DNA from: Alcaligenes sp. SDU_A2
GTDB lineage: Bacteria > Pseudomonadota > Gammaproteobacteria > Burkholderiales > Burkholderiaceae_B
DNA length: 64,000 nt
Direction of reading: 5' to 3'
Assembly (NCBI RefSeq): GCF_038237375.1
Contig: NZ_CP151273.1
Coordinates: forward strand, 1,736,001 to 1,800,000
Shown: positions 28,939 to 38,228 of the stretch, in pieces
How positions within the stretch are numbered: the stretch's first letter is position 1
How the letters are laid out: each line of letters opens with the position of its first letter
Translations under genes and position numbers: made by a program
Notes under the pieces: generated by a model
The model's input: the letters and a program-made list of their open reading frames with translations, nothing else
What the model was told of the DNA's origin: nothing
Database searches by the model: none

Positions 28939-30897
28939 ATGTTCGAGATTATCCGTAAGAACCAACGCATCATGCAGTTGGTCTTGTTAGTGCTGATTCT
29001 GCCGTCTTTTGTCCTGATCGGCGTCAGCGGCTATTCCAATTACGTCTCCGGCGACAGCGATATCGTCAAAGTGGGCGACAGCGCCATTACCGCGCAGGAG
29101 TTCGATCGCGCCCGTCGCATGCAACTGGACGACATGCAGCGCAGCAATCCGGGCGGCTTCGATCTGGCTCAGGCGGACAGCCCCGCTACCCGTCGCTTGT
29201 TGCTGGAGTCTCTGATTGATCAGCGCGTGCAGATCGATCAGGCCACGCTGGCCCGTTTCAATGTGTCCGATACTGCCTTGCGTGATGCCATCGCCACCAT
29301 GCCCCAGTTCCAGGAGAACGGGGTTTTTTCGCCCGCACTTTATAACCAGGTGTTGGCCTCGGCCGGCATCAGCGTGCGCGATTTCGAACAAAGCCAGCGT
29401 GGCCAGTTGGCCTTGGATCTGGTGCTCGGTCCGGTGGGTACAACGACCGCCATGTTGCCCAGCGTCATGAATCAGCTGGAAATTGCCCTGACCGAAGAGC
29501 GCGGCGTGCGCATCCGCACTTTCCTGGCGCGCGACTTCGAGGACAAGGTTCAGGTTGCCGATGCAGATCTGCAAGCCTGGTACGACAAGAACAAAGCGTC
29601 GCTGGAGCTGCCCGAGCAGGTCAGCGCCGAATACCTGCTGCTTAACGAAGCGGCGGCGTCGACCGATCTGGCCAAGCCCACGGACGAGCAACTGAAGCAA
29701 TATTACGAGCAGAACAAGGCGCGCTATGTGCAGCCTGGGCGCGTCAATATCAGCCATATCCTGGTCGCCTTGCCCACTGGCGCTTCGCAGGAACAACGCG
29801 AGACGGCACAGGCCAAAGCCCGCGAACTGGCCGACAAAGCCCAAGCCGACAAGGCCACGTTTGCCGATCTGGCGCGCAGCAGTTCCGAAGACGGCGGCAG
29901 CGCGCGCGATGGCGGCGAACTGGGCTGGATCACCAAAGGCTCCTGGCCGGCCGTGCTGGAAAATGCGGTTTTCTCGCTGAACAAGGGCGATGTATCCGGT
30001 GTCATCGAAGGCCCCAACGGTTTCCATATTTTCAAAATCAACGATGTGCAGGCCGAACAGGGTGAAACCTTCGAGCAGGCACGTGCCAAGGTCGAAGCGG
30101 AAGTGCGCAAGCAACTGGCCGCCGAGCGCTTTGCCGACATGGCGACCAAGCTGACCAATCTGGTGTACGACAACGAAGAAAACCTGCAGGCGGCCGCCGC
30201 GGCGCTGGGCTTGACGCTTCATACCGTGGACGGCATTACGCGGCAGGGTTTGACGCCGGCCTCCCATATTGACAGCGATAAAGCCGCAGCCAGCAGCCCC
30301 GATGCTGCTGTCTTGGACGACAGCCGCGTGCGTCAGGCCTTGTTCAATCCGACCGCCATGAATTCGCGTAAGAATGCCGGCGTAGTGGAAATTTCGCCCG
30401 ATACCCTGATTGCGGTGCGTGTGACCGATGTGCAGGCCGCCCATGTGCCGGCGCTGGATAAAGTGCGTAATCAAGCACGCGAAAATCTGGTGCGCGAACG
30501 CTCCCGGGAATTGGCGGTGCAGGCTGGTGAACACTTGCTTGAGCAGCTCAAGGGTGGCGCGGCTCCCGAGGGCTTTTCCAAAGAGTTTGCCGTTAGCCGC
30601 GCTGTTTTCCCTGAAATGGACGAAGCTTTGTTGAACAAGGTGCTGGCCAATCCGGTGGACAGTCTGCCGGCTTATGTGGGTGCTGCCCAACCGCAAGGCT
30701 TTAGCGTGGTGCAGATCGTCAGCCATCAGCCCGGAAAAGCAGGCAATCCAGGGCTTAGCCTGTTGACAGCGCAGTTGAATCAGGCGTTGGCGCGCAGTGA
30801 AACCCAGGCGGTGTTGCAAGCCATGCGCGAGAATATGCACGTTCAGGTGCTGCCCGAAGCCGAGAAGGAACTGACTGCCAGCGGCGACGCGGAATAA
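28939..30897 (+). CDS. ppiD: Periplasmic chaperone / peptidyl-prolyl isomerase PpiD
   Basis: 652 residues: short cytosolic start, one membrane anchor (about 13-33, LVLLVLILPSFVLIGV), a SurA-N-like chaperone part, a parvulin domain about 265-365 (VNISHILVALPTG ... GGELGWITKGSWPAVLE ... GPNGFHIFKINDV), and a C-terminal SurA-like region. PpiD sits at the SecYEG exit and helps newly translocated proteins fold. AGGTGATG precedes the ATG at 28939. The G+C-rich leader before it has no other gene; in many relatives a hupB/lon group lies upstream, but not here. Confidence 0.92.
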   Translation: MFEIIRKNQRIMQLVLLVLILPSFVLIGVSGYSNYVSGDSDIVKVGDSAITAQEFDRARRMQLDDMQRSNPGGFDLAQADSPATRRLLLESLIDQRVQIDQATLARFNVSDTALRDAIATMPQFQENGVFSPALYNQVLASAGISVRDFEQSQRGQLALDLVLGPVGTTTAMLPSVMNQLEIALTEERGVRIRTFLARDFEDKVQVADADLQAWYDKNKASLELPEQVSAEYLLLNEAAASTDLAKPTDEQLKQYYEQNKARYVQPGRVNISHILVALPTGASQEQRETAQAKARELADKAQADKATFADLARSSSEDGGSARDGGELGWITKGSWPAVLENAVFSLNKGDVSGVIEGPNGFHIFKINDVQAEQGETFEQARAKVEAEVRKQLAAERFADMATKLTNLVYDNEENLQAAAAALGLTLHTVDGITRQGLTPASHIDSDKAAASSPDAAVLDDSRVRQALFNPTAMNSRKNAGVVEISPDTLIAVRVTDVQAAHVPALDKVRNQARENLVRERSRELAVQAGEHLLEQLKGGAAPEGFSKEFAVSRAVFPEMDEALLNKVLANPVDSLPAYVGAAQPQGFSVVQIVSHQPGKAGNPGLSLLTAQLNQALARSETQAVLQAMRENMHVQVLPEAEKELTASGDAE

Positions 30898-30973
30898 GTT
30901 CAGGTAGTATGTATCCAGACGCCCCAGGCCGCTTGCCGGTTTGGGGTGTTTGTGTTTTTAGCAAGGAGTTGTC

Positions 30974-31843
30974 ATGAGCCGGACCGAGTTTTCCCTTCTG
31001 CGGCGGCGTCTGCTGGGTGCCGCCTCTGTTGTGGTCGTCAGTGCGCCCTGGCTGGCTCAGGCCGCACCGCAGGGTACGTTCATCGAACGCACGCTGCACA
31101 AGCCAGTGCCTGGCGGCGTGGCCGTAGTCGATCTGGGCGAGCTCGCACAGGCCCCTCATGTCACTTTCAACGGTTACCGCGTCTTGGTGGTGCGCGATGC
31201 GGATCAGCGTTGGAAAGCCATTGTCGGGATTGATCTTAAAACAGCCGCCGGGCGTCATGGTTTGACGGTGCAGGGCGCGCAGCCTGTGTCTTTTCAGGTG
31301 GGCAGCAAGCGCTATCGGGAACAGCGCATCACGCTCAAGAACAAGGCTCATGTCAACCCGGACCCGCAGCAGCAGGCGCGTTTTGAGCGCGAATACAAAG
31401 AGCAGATGGATGCCTATGCCAGCTTTCGCCCCGAAGGCCCCAGTAATGTGGTCTTTGACAAACCTGTTCCGGGCCGCTTGACCAGTCCGTTCGGCTTGCG
31501 TCGTTTTTTCAATGGCGAAGAGCGCAACGCGCATTCGGGCCTGGATTTTGCTGCGCCGACAGGCACGGCGATCAAAGTCCCGGCCGATGGGGTGGTCACC
31601 ATCGTGGCAGATTACTTTTTCAACGGCAAGACGGTATTTGTGGATCATGGCCAGGGGCTGATCACGATGTATTGCCACTTGTCGGCTTTTGACGTGCGCA
31701 AGGGCGATACGGTTCGCAAAGGCGATGTTCTGGGGCGTTCGGGGGCGACCGGACGGGCCACTGGGCCGCATTTGCATTGGAACGTCAGCCTGAACAATGC
31801 CCGGGTCGATCCGGCTATTTTTATTGGCGCGTTCCAGCCGTGA
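30974..31843 (+). CDS. M23 family murein endopeptidase, exported
   Basis: 289 residues. The N-terminus has RRRLLGA followed by a hydrophobic run and AQA, a signal peptide that could use Tat or Sec. An immunoglobulin-like N-domain (about 33-130) precedes the LytM zinc domain, in which both motifs are complete: NAHSGLD (H-x3-D) and PHLHW (H-x-H). In contrast to the NlpD protein at 13.5 kb this one should be an active DD-endopeptidase that opens murein cross-links. AAGGAG lies upstream of the ATG. azlC starts 13 bases behind its stop. Confidence 0.9.
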   Translation: MSRTEFSLLRRRLLGAASVVVVSAPWLAQAAPQGTFIERTLHKPVPGGVAVVDLGELAQAPHVTFNGYRVLVVRDADQRWKAIVGIDLKTAAGRHGLTVQGAQPVSFQVGSKRYREQRITLKNKAHVNPDPQQQARFEREYKEQMDAYASFRPEGPSNVVFDKPVPGRLTSPFGLRRFFNGEERNAHSGLDFAAPTGTAIKVPADGVVTIVADYFFNGKTVFVDHGQGLITMYCHLSAFDVRKGDTVRKGDVLGRSGATGRATGPHLHWNVSLNNARVDPAIFIGAFQP

Positions 31844-31856
31844 CTGCGGTTTTTCT

Positions 31857-32540
31857 ATGATTAGTCGTGCTGCGTACATACGAGGGCTGCGTGATAGCGC
31901 ATCGATTGCCCTAGGCTATGTGCCCGTTGCCATTTCTTTTGGCCTGGCCGCCGTGCATGCGGGGCTGTCGGCCTGGCTGGCTGTGCTGGTGTCCCTGGTC
32001 GTATACGCAGGGGCCAGCCAGTTTATTTTGATCAGTCTGCTGGCGGCCGGAGCCGCGTATCCCAGCATTCTGGGCATTGTGGTGTTGATGAATCTGCGTC
32101 ATCTGTTTTATGGACCGGCGCTGCTGGGGTTTTTCAGCGGGCCGCGTACGGTGCGCAGTCTGTGGCTGGCACCCGGCCTGACCGACGAGGTGTTTGCCGC
32201 CTCGGCCGGCAGCCTGTCACGCCAGCCGCCGCAGGAGCAGGAGTCCTGGTATTGCGGTCTGCAACTGGGGGCGTATGGGGCCTGGGTGGGGGGTACGGCG
32301 GTGGGGGCGTTTTTCGCGGGCGATCTGCTGGGTCAATCGCCGGTGCTTGAGAAAACGCTGGGCTTTGTATTGCCTGCCTTGTTTTTTGCCTTGCTGTTAG
32401 AGATTCGCCGTAGTGCCCCTGTGGCCGTGATGCTGGGCGCTGCGCTATCCGCCGTGCTGGCCATGCTGTTTCTGCCCTCGTATCTGGCGATTATCGCCGG
32501 CATGCTGGCGGGCGGCCTGATGGCTTTACGTCGTGCATGA
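31857..32540 (+). CDS. azlC: AzlC family branched-chain amino acid exporter, large subunit
   Basis: 227 residues with about six to seven membrane segments. SIALGYVPVAISFGLAA, VYAGASQFILISLLAAG and VVLMNLRHLFYGPAL are the conserved AzlC/YgaZ motifs. With AzlD it exports branched-chain amino acids such as valine. ATG 31857 is the first in frame behind the peptidase stop; the frame is open further up but inside that gene. azlD follows closely. Confidence 0.92.
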   Translation: MISRAAYIRGLRDSASIALGYVPVAISFGLAAVHAGLSAWLAVLVSLVVYAGASQFILISLLAAGAAYPSILGIVVLMNLRHLFYGPALLGFFSGPRTVRSLWLAPGLTDEVFAASAGSLSRQPPQEQESWYCGLQLGAYGAWVGGTAVGAFFAGDLLGQSPVLEKTLGFVLPALFFALLLEIRRSAPVAVMLGAALSAVLAMLFLPSYLAIIAGMLAGGLMALRRA

Positions 32541-32550
32541 AGGGGATGTG

Positions 32551-32895
32551 ATGGATTGGGGCTTCATCCTTATGATCCTGCTGGCCGGTCTGGGCACGTT
32601 CCTGATCCGTTACCTGCCTTTGCGTTTGCGCAGTCGCTCGGGGGGGCGGGGTCCTAATACCCATACTGTCTGGTCACGCTTGTTCGGTGCTATCGGGCCG
32701 GCGGGCATCGTGGCTTTGCTGGCGGTGTCGCTGATCTCCCTGGTCAGCCCGCAGCAGCCGTGGGTGGACGGCGTTCCGGTTCTGGCCGGCCTGGCCGGCG
32801 TGTTGCTGGGCCGGCGTTGGCCGGGCGGTATTGCCGGCTCCACATTGCTCGGGGTGCTGGCCTATGGACTGGCGGTGTGGCTGGTGGGGGTATAG
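32551..32895 (+). CDS. azlD: AzlD family branched-chain amino acid exporter, small subunit
   Basis: 114 residues, four hydrophobic segments: FILMILLAGLGTFLIRYLPL, GPAGIVALLAVSLISLV, VLAGLAGVLLGRRW and LLGVLAYGLAVWLV. The GTFLIRYLPL motif is typical of AzlD/YgaH. ATG 32551 has AAGGGG before it; GTG 32533 would overlap azlC and is less likely. Partner of AzlC encoded just upstream. Confidence 0.9.
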   Translation: MDWGFILMILLAGLGTFLIRYLPLRLRSRSGGRGPNTHTVWSRLFGAIGPAGIVALLAVSLISLVSPQQPWVDGVPVLAGLAGVLLGRRWPGGIAGSTLLGVLAYGLAVWLVGV

Positions 32896-32966
32896 TTCCA
32901 CGGTGTCGTTCTTGTTCTGGTGGCGATCCAGATCGCTGTCTTACCGGCTGAACCTTAAGGAGTGGT

Positions 32967-33665
32967 ATGAAAACATTGGGCCTGATCGGCGGCATGAGCT
33001 GGGAATCCACTATCCCTTATTATCGGCAAATTAACGAAACCATCAAGCAGCGGCTAGGCGGCCTGCACTCGGCCCGCATTGTGCTCTACAGTCTGGACTT
33101 TAACGAGGTCGAAAGGCTGCAGCATGCCGGCCAGTGGGAGCAGGCGGGCGCTTTATTGGCGGATGCGGCGCAGCGGCTGGAGCGGGCCGGGGCGGATGGC
33201 CTGGTGCTGTGCACCAATACCATGCACAAGGTGGCGACGCAGATTCAGAATGCGGTCCATATCCCGCTGCTGCATATTGCCGACCCCACGGCGCATGCGA
33301 TCCAAGAGGCCGGCTTGTCGTGCGTAGGACTCTTGGGCACCCGTTTTACGATGGAACAGGATTTTTATCGTGTTCGGCTTGAAGATCGACACGGTCTGCA
33401 GGTGCTGACGCCACAGGCTGCGGATCGAGAGCATGTGCACCGCATTATTTATGAAGAACTGTGCCTGGGCAGGGTTCTGCCCGAGTCGCGTCAGACGTAT
33501 TTGTCTGTCATTGCCCGCCTGAAGCAAGAAGGGGCGCAAGCCATTATTCTTGGTTGCACCGAGATCTCCCTGCTTGTGGAGCAGCAGCATCTACCCGATA
33601 CCCTGCTTTTTGACACCACGTACCTGCACGCAGTCGATGCGGCACAATGGGCCTTGCGGGTCTGA
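32967..33665 (+). CDS. Aspartate/glutamate racemase family protein (YgeA-like)
   Basis: 232 residues. MKTLGLIGGMSWEST is the usual N-terminus; the two catalytic Cys are in LCTNTMH (Cys82) and ILGCTEIS (Cys197). A CTNTMH motif, with His following the first Cys, is typical of the YgeA/broad-specificity amino-acid racemase group. It interconverts L- and D-amino acids without cofactor in the cytosol. SD AAGGAG lies before the ATG. A 6-bp stem (33712-33730) follows, before the convergent spoT end. Confidence 0.9.
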   Translation: MKTLGLIGGMSWESTIPYYRQINETIKQRLGGLHSARIVLYSLDFNEVERLQHAGQWEQAGALLADAAQRLERAGADGLVLCTNTMHKVATQIQNAVHIPLLHIADPTAHAIQEAGLSCVGLLGTRFTMEQDFYRVRLEDRHGLQVLTPQAADREHVHRIIYEELCLGRVLPESRQTYLSVIARLKQEGAQAIILGCTEISLLVEQQHLPDTLLFDTTYLHAVDAAQWALRV

Positions 33666-33755
33666 CGGTTGACGGTGGGTGTGCCTGGATCATCCATACC
33701 TTGAGGCGGTTCCAGTGATGCAGGCACTGGTCTGAAAACAGCGGTAAGGCGCAGT

Positions 33756-36032
33756 TCAACCCTTTACGCGTACGATTTTTTGCACTTGCGGCACATGCCG
33801 GATGGAGCGTATGACGCGCGCTAAATGGGTGCGGCTGTCTACCTGGACGGTCAGGTGCAGCACCGAGGTGGCGGCGGATTCGTCGGGCATGGATATATGG
33901 ATGATATTGGAGTCGGCATCCGTAATTTCCGCTGCCAAACGTCCCAGCACGCCGCGCTCGTTGATGGCGGTAACGTCCAGGCGGGTAGACAGGTGGCGGG
34001 CCGTATTGCTGTCCCACATGACCGGTACCCAACGTTCGGGTTCTTTGGCTTGGGCGCGCTGTGCGACGGCGCATTCGGCCATGTGAACGACCAGGCCGTG
34101 GCCCAGCCGTATGCCGCCGATAATGGCGTCGCCCGGCAAAGGGCCGCAACAAGGGGCTAATTGCACGGCCTGACCTTCGTTGCCGTGGATAAGAATCGGG
34201 GCCGACGTATTGGCGGTGATTTCGTCAAAGGCGGCGGCAGTGGTTTCCAGCAGGGCGTTTTCCGGGGCGAATCGGCGTGCCACCACGGCAGCCAGGCGCT
34301 TGCCCAGACCGATATCGGCCAGAATTTCTTCGCGCGATGCGGCACCCGAACCTTTGGCCAGCTTTTCCCAATTGGGGTCCTGGTCGCCGGCATGCGGCAG
34401 GCCCAGTTGGTCGAAGGCTTGATCCAGCAGGCGGCGGCCAAATGCCACCGATTCTTCGTATTTGACAGTGCGCAGATAATGACGGATTTCCGAGCGGGCG
34501 CGGCCAGAACGGACATAGTTGAGCCATTGCGCGCTGGGGCGGGCAGCCGGAGAGGTGATGATCTCGACCGAGTCGCCGCTTTTGAGCTCGGTGCGCAGGG
34601 GCGCGAATTCGCCGTTGATCTTGGAGGCCACGGCGTGGTTGCCGATATCTGTGTGGATGCTGTAGGCAAAGTCCACCGGCGTGGCACCCTTGGGCAGAGA
34701 AATGATCTTGCCCTTGGGGGTGTAGACATAGACGGCGTCGGGGAACAGATCCACCTTGACGTGTTCCAGGAACTCGGCGGAATCGCCGGTTTGGCTCTGG
34801 ATGTCCAGCAAAGACTGCAACCAGCGGTGAGTGCGCTTTTGCAGATCGTTCAGGGTGACGTCGTCTTCTTTGTATAACCAGTGCGACGCCACGCCTTCTT
34901 CGGCCACATGATCCATTTCGCGGGTGCGGAACTGGAACTCCACCGGAGTGCCGTACGGGCCGATGAGCGTGGTGTGCAAGGACTGATAGCCATTGACCTT
35001 GGGAATGGCGATGTAGTCCTTGAATTTGCCCGGCACGGGGCGATAGAGCTGGTGCAGCGTGCCCAGCGCCAGATAGCATTCCGGCAGGGTATGGACGATG
35101 ACTCGAAAGCCGTAGATATCCAGCACATCCGAAAAGGATTTTTTCTGCTCGACCATTTTGCAGAAAATGCTGTAGAGCGACTTTTCGCGACCGGATATTT
35201 CTGCTTCGATGCCGGCGGCCGGCAAGGCGATTTTGACCGCTTCCGTGATTTTGCCCAATACTTCGCGGCGGTTGCCGCGCGCGGCCATCAAGGCTTTGTG
35301 CAACACCTTGTACCGGTTGGGGTACATGGCTTTGAAGCATCGGTCCTGAAGTTCGCGAAACAGCGTGTTCAGGCCCAGGCGATGCGCGATGGGGGCATAG
35401 ATGTCCAGGGTTTCCTGGGCGACGCGGCGGCGTTTTTCGGGCTTGACCGCATCCAGCGTGCGCATATTGTGCAGGCGGTCGGCCAGCTTGATGAGAATGA
35501 CGCGCACATCGCGCGACATGGCCAGCAGCATCTTGCGAAAGCTGTCGGCCTGCTGTTGCGTTTTGGTGGCAAATTCCAGCCTTTCCAATTTGGACAGGCC
35601 ATCGACGATTTCGGCGACGTCGGTGCCGAACTTTTCGGCCAGTTCCTGTTTGGAGACGTCCTGGTCTTCGATGACGTCGTGCAGCAGGGCCGACATCAGG
35701 GCGTCGGCGTCCAGTTTCCAGCCGGCACAGATTTCGGTGACGGCGATGGGGTGGGAGATGTAGGGTTCGCCGCTGGCGCGGAACTGGCCCAGGTGGGCCT
35801 GGTCGGCGAAACGGTAGGCTTCGCGTACGCGTTCGACGTCCTTGGGGTCCAGATACAGGGAGATGATCTTGGTCAGCGGTGCCAGCGAGGCAATGGCGGC
35901 GTTGCCATTGTCTTGCACGGGCAGCGCCGCTGCGCCTGTATCGGGCTTAGGCTTGCGGCGTCCCAGCCGCGAACCTTTTTTAAGGACGGCCAAAAGACCA
36001 GAGGATGCGCCGCGTAAGCCCGGAAATGCCAT
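33756..36032 (-). CDS. spoT: Bifunctional (p)ppGpp synthetase/hydrolase SpoT
   Basis: 758 residues with all long-RSH parts. The HD hydrolase domain is intact (YISHPIAV, His118-Asp119 in LLHDVIED), the synthetase domain has SGREKSLYSIFCKM and DIYGFRVIV, followed by the TGS domain (VYVYTPKGKIISLPKGATPVDFAY), zinc-finger/helical part and a C-terminal ACT domain (HISMPDESAATSVLHLTVQV). It makes and degrades the alarmone under starvation. Start ATG 36032 lies 19 bases behind rpoZ in the order gmk-rpoZ-spoT. The first 45 residues are basic and not conserved. Confidence 0.95.
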   Translation of the reverse strand: MAFPGLRGASSGLLAVLKKGSRLGRRKPKPDTGAAALPVQDNGNAAIASLAPLTKIISLYLDPKDVERVREAYRFADQAHLGQFRASGEPYISHPIAVTEICAGWKLDADALMSALLHDVIEDQDVSKQELAEKFGTDVAEIVDGLSKLERLEFATKTQQQADSFRKMLLAMSRDVRVILIKLADRLHNMRTLDAVKPEKRRRVAQETLDIYAPIAHRLGLNTLFRELQDRCFKAMYPNRYKVLHKALMAARGNRREVLGKITEAVKIALPAAGIEAEISGREKSLYSIFCKMVEQKKSFSDVLDIYGFRVIVHTLPECYLALGTLHQLYRPVPGKFKDYIAIPKVNGYQSLHTTLIGPYGTPVEFQFRTREMDHVAEEGVASHWLYKEDDVTLNDLQKRTHRWLQSLLDIQSQTGDSAEFLEHVKVDLFPDAVYVYTPKGKIISLPKGATPVDFAYSIHTDIGNHAVASKINGEFAPLRTELKSGDSVEIITSPAARPSAQWLNYVRSGRARSEIRHYLRTVKYEESVAFGRRLLDQAFDQLGLPHAGDQDPNWEKLAKGSGAASREEILADIGLGKRLAAVVARRFAPENALLETTAAAFDEITANTSAPILIHGNEGQAVQLAPCCGPLPGDAIIGGIRLGHGLVVHMAECAVAQRAQAKEPERWVPVMWDSNTARHLSTRLDVTAINERGVLGRLAAEITDADSNIIHISMPDESAATSVLHLTVQVDSRTHLARVIRSIRHVPQVQKIVRVKG

Positions 36033-36051
36033 ACAGAACTCCGCCGAAGGA

Positions 36052-36255
36052 TCAGGTAGGAACCTTGCGCAGCATTTCCAGACCGGTCGCGCCGGCGGCG
36101 ATTTCGCGCAGGGCCGTAACGGTGGGCTTGTTTTTGCTGTCCAGACGAGGCTCATGGCCCTGAGCCAATTCGCGCGCGCGGTAGGCGGCAGCCAGGGTCA
36201 GTTTGAAACGGTTGGGGACTTGCTCCAGGCAATCCTCGACAGTGATGCGTGCCAT
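36052..36255 (-). CDS. rpoZ: RNA polymerase omega subunit
   Basis: 67 residues. [21 protein letters not shown] and [11 protein letters not shown] are the omega signature; [13 protein letters not shown] is conserved region 3. It helps assemble the beta-prime subunit and forms part of ppGpp site 1 on RNA polymerase, which fits its place directly before spoT. Confidence 0.96.
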   Translation of the reverse strand: MARITVEDCLEQVPNRFKLTLAAAYRARELAQGHEPRLDSKNKPTVTALREIAAGATGLEMLRKVPT

Positions 36256-36294
36256 AGTAGACCTGTGGTCGAATAAAGTGAAAGGGGAGGGAAA

Positions 36295-36939
36295 TCAGGC
36301 GTGATGCGACAGGGCATCGGCACCTAAATGCTGAAAGAGTTCGCGATGCCGGACAGACTGCGTGCCGGTGCGCAGGCGGCTGGCCTGAACAATGCTCGAT
36401 AGTTGCGCCAGTGCCTCATCGAAATCTTGATTGATAATAGCATATTGGCACTCGCCCACATGGGCGATTTCGCTGCCGGCGGCCTGTAGCCGACGGGCGA
36501 TGACTTCCTCGCTGTCCTGGCCGCGATTGCGCAAACGGGCCTCCAGGGTAGGCAGCGACGGGGGAAGGATGAAAATGCCCACCGCTTCAGGGAAGTGTTC
36601 TCGCGCCTGCCGCGCGCCTTGCCAGTCTATTTCCAGCAGCACATCGCGGCCTGCTTGCAGTGCCTGTTCTATGGGCGCGCTGGGCGTGCCGTAATAGTTG
36701 CCATGTACCTGGGCCCATTCCAGCATGGCTTTTTCCTGGCACATCTGCTCGAAGCGGGCCGCATCCACGAAAAAGTAGTGCTCACCGTCGACTTCACCGG
36801 GGCGTGGTGCGCGCGTGGTGGCCGAGATGGACAGCATGATGCCGGGGTCCTGATCCAGCAGGGCATTGACCAGACTGGATTTGCCGGCGCCGCTGGGGGC
36901 GACGACCATGAAAATGGTGCCGGGATAGCTCTTGGACAT
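36295..36939 (-). CDS. gmk: Guanylate kinase
   Basis: Phosphorylates GMP to GDP with ATP. 214 residues: P-loop APSGAGKSS (residues 14-22), GMP-binding [19 protein letters not shown], the lid around [12 protein letters not shown], and [15 protein letters not shown] 36939 gives the family N-terminus [13 protein letters not shown]; the open frame upstream is not family-like. It is 39 bases before rpoZ, in the usual gmk-rpoZ-spoT order. Confidence 0.96.
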   Translation of the reverse strand: MSKSYPGTIFMVVAPSGAGKSSLVNALLDQDPGIMLSISATTRAPRPGEVDGEHYFFVDAARFEQMCQEKAMLEWAQVHGNYYGTPSAPIEQALQAGRDVLLEIDWQGARQAREHFPEAVGIFILPPSLPTLEARLRNRGQDSEEVIARRLQAAGSEIAHVGECQYAIINQDFDEALAQLSSIVQASRLRTGTQSVRHRELFQHLGADALSHHA

Positions 36940-36974
36940 AATGCGCGTCGAAGTAGAAAGAATGAAAAGAAGAG

Positions 36975-37301
36975 TCAGTCGGTATGTTCGCCGGTCTGGC
37001 CGAATTCGATCAGCACGGCCTGCAGGCTGGCGGCGTCGGCGCACAGGAACACGACCGTGTCGTTGGGGTTCATGTTGAACAGCACATCCTGCACCTGCTC
37101 GGCCGCGTCCTGGGCCTGGGCAATGGCCATGACGTGGACATCGCCGCCGGCCTCGAACTGCTCGGCGGGGACAATATCGGCCACGGCGTCCAGGTCCGGG
37201 CCGCTGATGGCCAGATAGGCCCACAGTGTGTGTTCTTCCAGTGCGATCTGGAGCACATAACCCGAATCGGTCAGGCGGATGATTTCGCTTTGTACTTGCA
37301 T
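36975..37301 (-). CDS. Unknown 108-residue protein between xthA and gmk
   Basis: I do not recognise a family. The acidic protein starts [32 protein letters not shown] and has no signal peptide, membrane segment or Cys cluster (one Cys only). Alternating strand-helix patterns ([41 protein letters not shown]) suggest a compact alpha/beta fold. It fits snugly in the minus-strand run: 13 bases after xthA and 35 before gmk, so it is very likely expressed. No ribosome site stands out, as the start follows xthA closely and may depend on coupling. Confidence 0.6.
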   Translation of the reverse strand: MQVQSEIIRLTDSGYVLQIALEEHTLWAYLAISGPDLDAVADIVPAEQFEAGGDVHVMAIAQAQDAAEQVQDVLFNMNPNDTVVFLCADAASLQAVLIEFGQTGEHTD

Positions 37302-37314
37302 GATCAATGCCGGT

Positions 37315-38097
37315 TTAGGTAAAGGACAAGGTGGCGACGACAGGCGTATGGTCCGAGGGCTGCTCGTTGGCGCGCGGCGCACGATCGATGATGCAGGCCG
37401 AACAGAGGGGTCGCAAAGCGTCCGAGAGCAGCACGTGGTCGATGCGCAGGCCGGCGTCGCGCCGGAAGGCGAAACGGCGGTAATCCCACCAGGTAAACGG
37501 GCTGCCGGTCTGCTCGAAGAGCCGGTAGGCATCATGCAAGCCCAGCGCCAGCAGTTTTTGGAACGCGGCGCGTTCTGGCGGCGAAACCAGTACATCGTCT
37601 GCCCATTTGGCTGGATCGTGTACGTCTTCGTCGGCCGGGGCGATATTATAGTCGCCCAAAATCGCCAGTCGGGGATGCGCGGTCAATTCTTTTTGCAGCC
37701 ATTCGTGCAGGGCAGCGAACCACTCCAGTTTGTACACGTATTTGTCGCTGTCCAGCGATTGACCATTCGGACAGTAAGCGCTGATGACGCGCACCGGGCC
37801 TTCTGGTGATTCGTAGGTGGCCGCCAGCAGGCGTTGCTGGTGATCTTCGTAATTGGGCAGATTGCGTTGCACATCGGTGCCTGGCTGGCGCGAGATCAGG
37901 GCCACGCCGTTGTAGGTTTTCTGACCGGCCCATTGGGCCTGGTAGCCGATTTCCTGCAAGGCTTCCAGCGGAAAGCGTTCGTCGGGGATTTTCAGTTCCT
38001 GCAGACACAGCACATCCACTGGATTGTTCTGTAGCCAGTCCAGGACTTGTGGCAGACGGACATTCAGGGAGTTAACGTTCCAGGTGGCAAGTTTCAT
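37315..38097 (-). CDS. xthA: Exodeoxyribonuclease III
   Basis: Mg-dependent AP endonuclease and 3'-5' exonuclease in base-excision repair. 260 residues of the EEP fold: Asn7 (MKLATWNVNSL), Glu34 in CLQELK, ILGDYNIAP (catalytic Asp and Asn) and PSDHTPVV (Asp-His pair). ATG 38097 gives the standard N-terminus; an upstream ATG at 38121 adds eight residues. It is the first gene of the minus-strand run that leads to gmk, rpoZ and spoT. Confidence 0.95.
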   Translation of the reverse strand: MKLATWNVNSLNVRLPQVLDWLQNNPVDVLCLQELKIPDERFPLEALQEIGYQAQWAGQKTYNGVALISRQPGTDVQRNLPNYEDHQQRLLAATYESPEGPVRVISAYCPNGQSLDSDKYVYKLEWFAALHEWLQKELTAHPRLAILGDYNIAPADEDVHDPAKWADDVLVSPPERAAFQKLLALGLHDAYRLFEQTGSPFTWWDYRRFAFRRDAGLRIDHVLLSDALRPLCSACIIDRAPRANEQPSDHTPVVATLSFT

Positions 38098-38228
38098 GGT
38101 AGTGGCGCTATTTTTTATCAATCAGTGTGTTGCGTGAATGCCACTATCATATCAGTGTAGGGCCTATGTCTGCTTGGGCGCAGTACAGATGGTTTTTGGC
38201 GATATTGCCGTTTTTCAAGGAAAAAATC

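Noticed and set aside
28987-30840. 617-codon open frame antisense to ppiD
   Set aside because: Same codon-bias artefact; PpiD on the plus strand is complete with all domains.
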